From assembly GCA_034509425.1 (NCBI GenBank), contig JAVTVJ010000570.1, positions 310,001-374,000 on the forward strand: a stretch of DNA of 64,000 nt, written 5' to 3'. Positions 61,920 to 64,000 of this stretch are shown here, piece by piece. Numbering within the stretch: the stretch's first letter is position 1; each line of letters opens with the position of its first letter. The notes beneath the pieces are model-generated. The model did no database searches, was not told the DNA's origin, and was given only the letters and a program-made list of their open reading frames with translations. Both the position numbers and the translations under genes were made by a program. The DNA comes from Eopsaltria australis. Lineage: Eukaryota > Chordata > Aves > Passeriformes > Petroicidae.

Positions 61920-64000
61920 AGCCTTTAAACATGCTTTACTAGGGGGTCGGTAGGAGCAAAATGCAGCACTGAATCAATTTTATCCAGAATAGTGTGGGAG
62001 GAGGGAGAGTTCCTTTCCTGTTTTGAGAGCAACATCTATGCTACACATGCAGAGCCAAAGCCTTCTAATCCAGCAGGCTGAATACATACTAGTTATTCAA
62101 ACTCAAGAACGTGTGCATAAAAGGAATTTCATACAATTAGTCCCCGTTGTCCTCCTCAGTTTATGCTCTCTGTAAAGTTCTTGTGTTGATACATTACACA
62201 CTCAGACCCAGCTTTTTGCCTTCAGAAATGTAAAAACATTAGGCAAGCAGGCAGGGATATGGAAAAAGAGAGTATCTGTACAGCCACTGATCTATCATTT
62301 AGTCAACAGGCTCAATTCATAGACCATTTTAGTAAAGCAAAAATCAAGCTAAGCACAATGAAAACAGGTAATGTTATTTCAGTCTCAATATTAGAAAATG
62401 TGTTAATTTTCTGCCAAATTAATGTAATAGAACACAGTTCTGTTATGATTTTATGAAGAATTTTTTTCATATTATTTTAGCAGATCATCATTCTGGCTAG
62501 CGCACAGAAAGATCTTGTGGAGAAAAAAATTACATCTATTCTCAACTAATGAAAGCTTCTGCACGTCTCTACTTTTGTATCTTTATTTGCTAAACAAATG
62601 ACAGAAGTGTATATCTTCAGACTGAAAGCAAAGAAGAGTGCAAATGTACCTGAGGAGATCTGTGCAAGGAACTGATCCTACTTTATGAGGAATAGCATGA
62701 AAACTCATATGGCACAGGGAAAATTAGTTCCAAAACACACTTAAGAGAGAAGCTGTGTAAGTCACTGGCAACATAAGTGTCACATTGTAACCAGGAAAGA
62801 GCAGAGATAACTACATTCCCCTCAAAGAAGAACCTTGTTTCACAAGTTCCTTTCATACCTTACAGCTTCGGACAGTGAGAGCACAGAAAAGCAGCACCAT
62901 GGGAGCTCGGGAATGTCCCCACTGAATCCCCGCAGCCCCACCGGAAACCTCCCATCACTGAAACAACAGTATTTCCCCTCTTTCCTAGCTTGCCCAATTA
63001 TTAATTTTGGTGGGCTTTTTTTCTTCAGCTGCTGGAGCATTTCATAGGGACACAACGTGGAAGGCTGCCAGCCTTCCCCGAGCCAGCTCCGAGTAGGACA
63101 CTCTTGGCTCAGCAGCCGACCACAGAGCGCAGCGAGAGGAAACACAGGGCCTTGAGCTCATGCCCATCTCTGCTCTTGCCCTCCATACACACACCTTCAC
63201 ACAGACCTGCTCTGAGCCCTGAGCAGAAATGCACTGGTGCCCAACACCATCTTCACTGGAGAGCACCATACCTGCCAGCAGGCCTACCCACAGGCAAACC
63301 AAGGACTGCTCAGGTTAAAACTACGCAAATCTAGAAGTTAAGATGCCAAACTTGACCATTAATGTATATTTTTTGCTTCCTCCAGGAGTTAGGGGAAGTT
63401 CCAGAGTAACTGCAATAGAGATGTGCTATTTGGAGCTGACAAGCTCCAAACATTATGTTTACCAACATAAAGATCAGCCATGGTGGAGCAGAGAAGTGTT
63501 GGCATGAGCTGCCCTGTTGCCATGCCTGTCCTCAGATAGCAGGAACACTGCAGGAGCACAGGGCAATGCAGCCTCCTCCCCTGCTCCGGAGCCAGTTTGA
63601 TCTCCATTAGCTTTGGTATTGGGGGGATACTATTACAACAGTGATAAATTCCTGGTCATAGAGTCCCCCAAGTAATAACTACGAAGCAGCCTGAACTTAG
63701 TGTTCACTTCACCTCCTTGCAAATGACCCCTGGTCTTCAGTCAATTAACAGCTTTAGTCCAGAACAACATCCTGACACACACCACCAGGCCAGCCATGAC
63801 CTGTGGCTTTTGGTTTCTGCAGAAAGTAGAGGCCACGTATGCAACTGGCAGCCCTAAAGGATGATATGTTACCCTTTGTTTATGAGGGGGATATCAAATA
63901 AACCACAGAAATATTAGTGACACTGATATGTTCTTACTGGTATTTAAAATATTCTACAGAAATCCTCCAAGTCACTACACTCATTCTGGAAGCAATCCCC

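Larger units (their letters stand above)
34551..64000 (-). other. DUSP16: Probable first intron of DUSP16 (continues beyond the right edge)
   Basis: About 29.4 kb of AT-rich sequence upstream of the start-codon exon. It has no CpG island and no reading frame with family features; all open frames are short and lack splice or domain support. Human DUSP16 has a non-coding first exon and a very long first intron, so this is best read as intron. It carries CR1 fragments (38006-38145, 45582-45926, 47464-47670), microsatellites, a perfect hairpin (39456-39493) and a related sequence pair (60334-60374 and 61876-61919). The promoter is not in view. Confidence 0.65.

Noticed and set aside
34551..64000. 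Many isolated ATG-initiated frames of 60-150 codons
   Set aside because: None shows a recognisable domain, codon bias, splice sites or similarity to a family I know. Lengths are as expected by chance on both strands.
1..64000. Endogenous retrovirus, LTR pairs, tRNA or rRNA genes
   Set aside because: No gag/pol-like frame, no matching LTR pair, no tRNA cloverleaf with A and B boxes and no rRNA-like sequence was found by reading. A RepeatMasker and tRNAscan run could still find old fragments.

Overview
This is a vertebrate nuclear window, almost certainly from a bird. It holds several fragments of the avian CR1 LINE, whose 3' end gives the typical 'catagaatggtttgggttgg' signature when read in reverse. 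The only protein-coding gene I recognise is split by long GT-AG introns. No bacterial, organellar or viral gene is visible. The species cannot be fixed from the sequence alone.

The gene is DUSP16 (MAP kinase phosphatase 7, MKP-7), on the minus strand. Its whole coding sequence can be rebuilt from six exons: 34197-34427, 32911-33049, 22168-22331, 18660-18819, 17846-17969 and 14812-15919. The splice phases all agree and give 641 residues, against 665 in human. The protein has an N-terminal rhodanese/CDC25-homology MAPK-docking domain with a basic docking motif. This is followed by a dual-specificity phosphatase domain with the HCLAGISRS active site (Cys245, Arg251, Asp214) and a long Ser/Pro-rich C-terminal tail. 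The last exon is far richer in G+C than the rest of the gene.

Layout from left to right. 1-14140 is non-coding flank downstream of DUSP16. It contains a 21-bp minisatellite (1417-2430), a 23-bp triple repeat, CR1 pieces, a TATC/GATA palindromic microsatellite (6397-6594), and a CpG island with GC boxes and a possible plus-strand 5' splice site (about 7380-8210). The CpG island has no recognisable gene attached. 14141-34550 is DUSP16 from its probable 3' UTR to a 5' UTR exon. 34551-64000 is AT-rich DNA without recognisable coding content, best read as the first DUSP16 intron (the non-coding first exon and promoter are not seen and probably lie beyond the right edge). It contains CR1 copies, including an inverted pair, a perfect 16-bp-stem hairpin, and simple repeats.

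MKP-7 is known to inactivate JNK and p38 MAP kinases and to shuttle between nucleus and cytoplasm. I found no undescribed multi-gene system here. The observations most worth checking are the orphan CpG island, the intronic hairpin, the inverted CR1 pair, the nested minisatellite and the compositional shift of the DUSP16 terminal exon.
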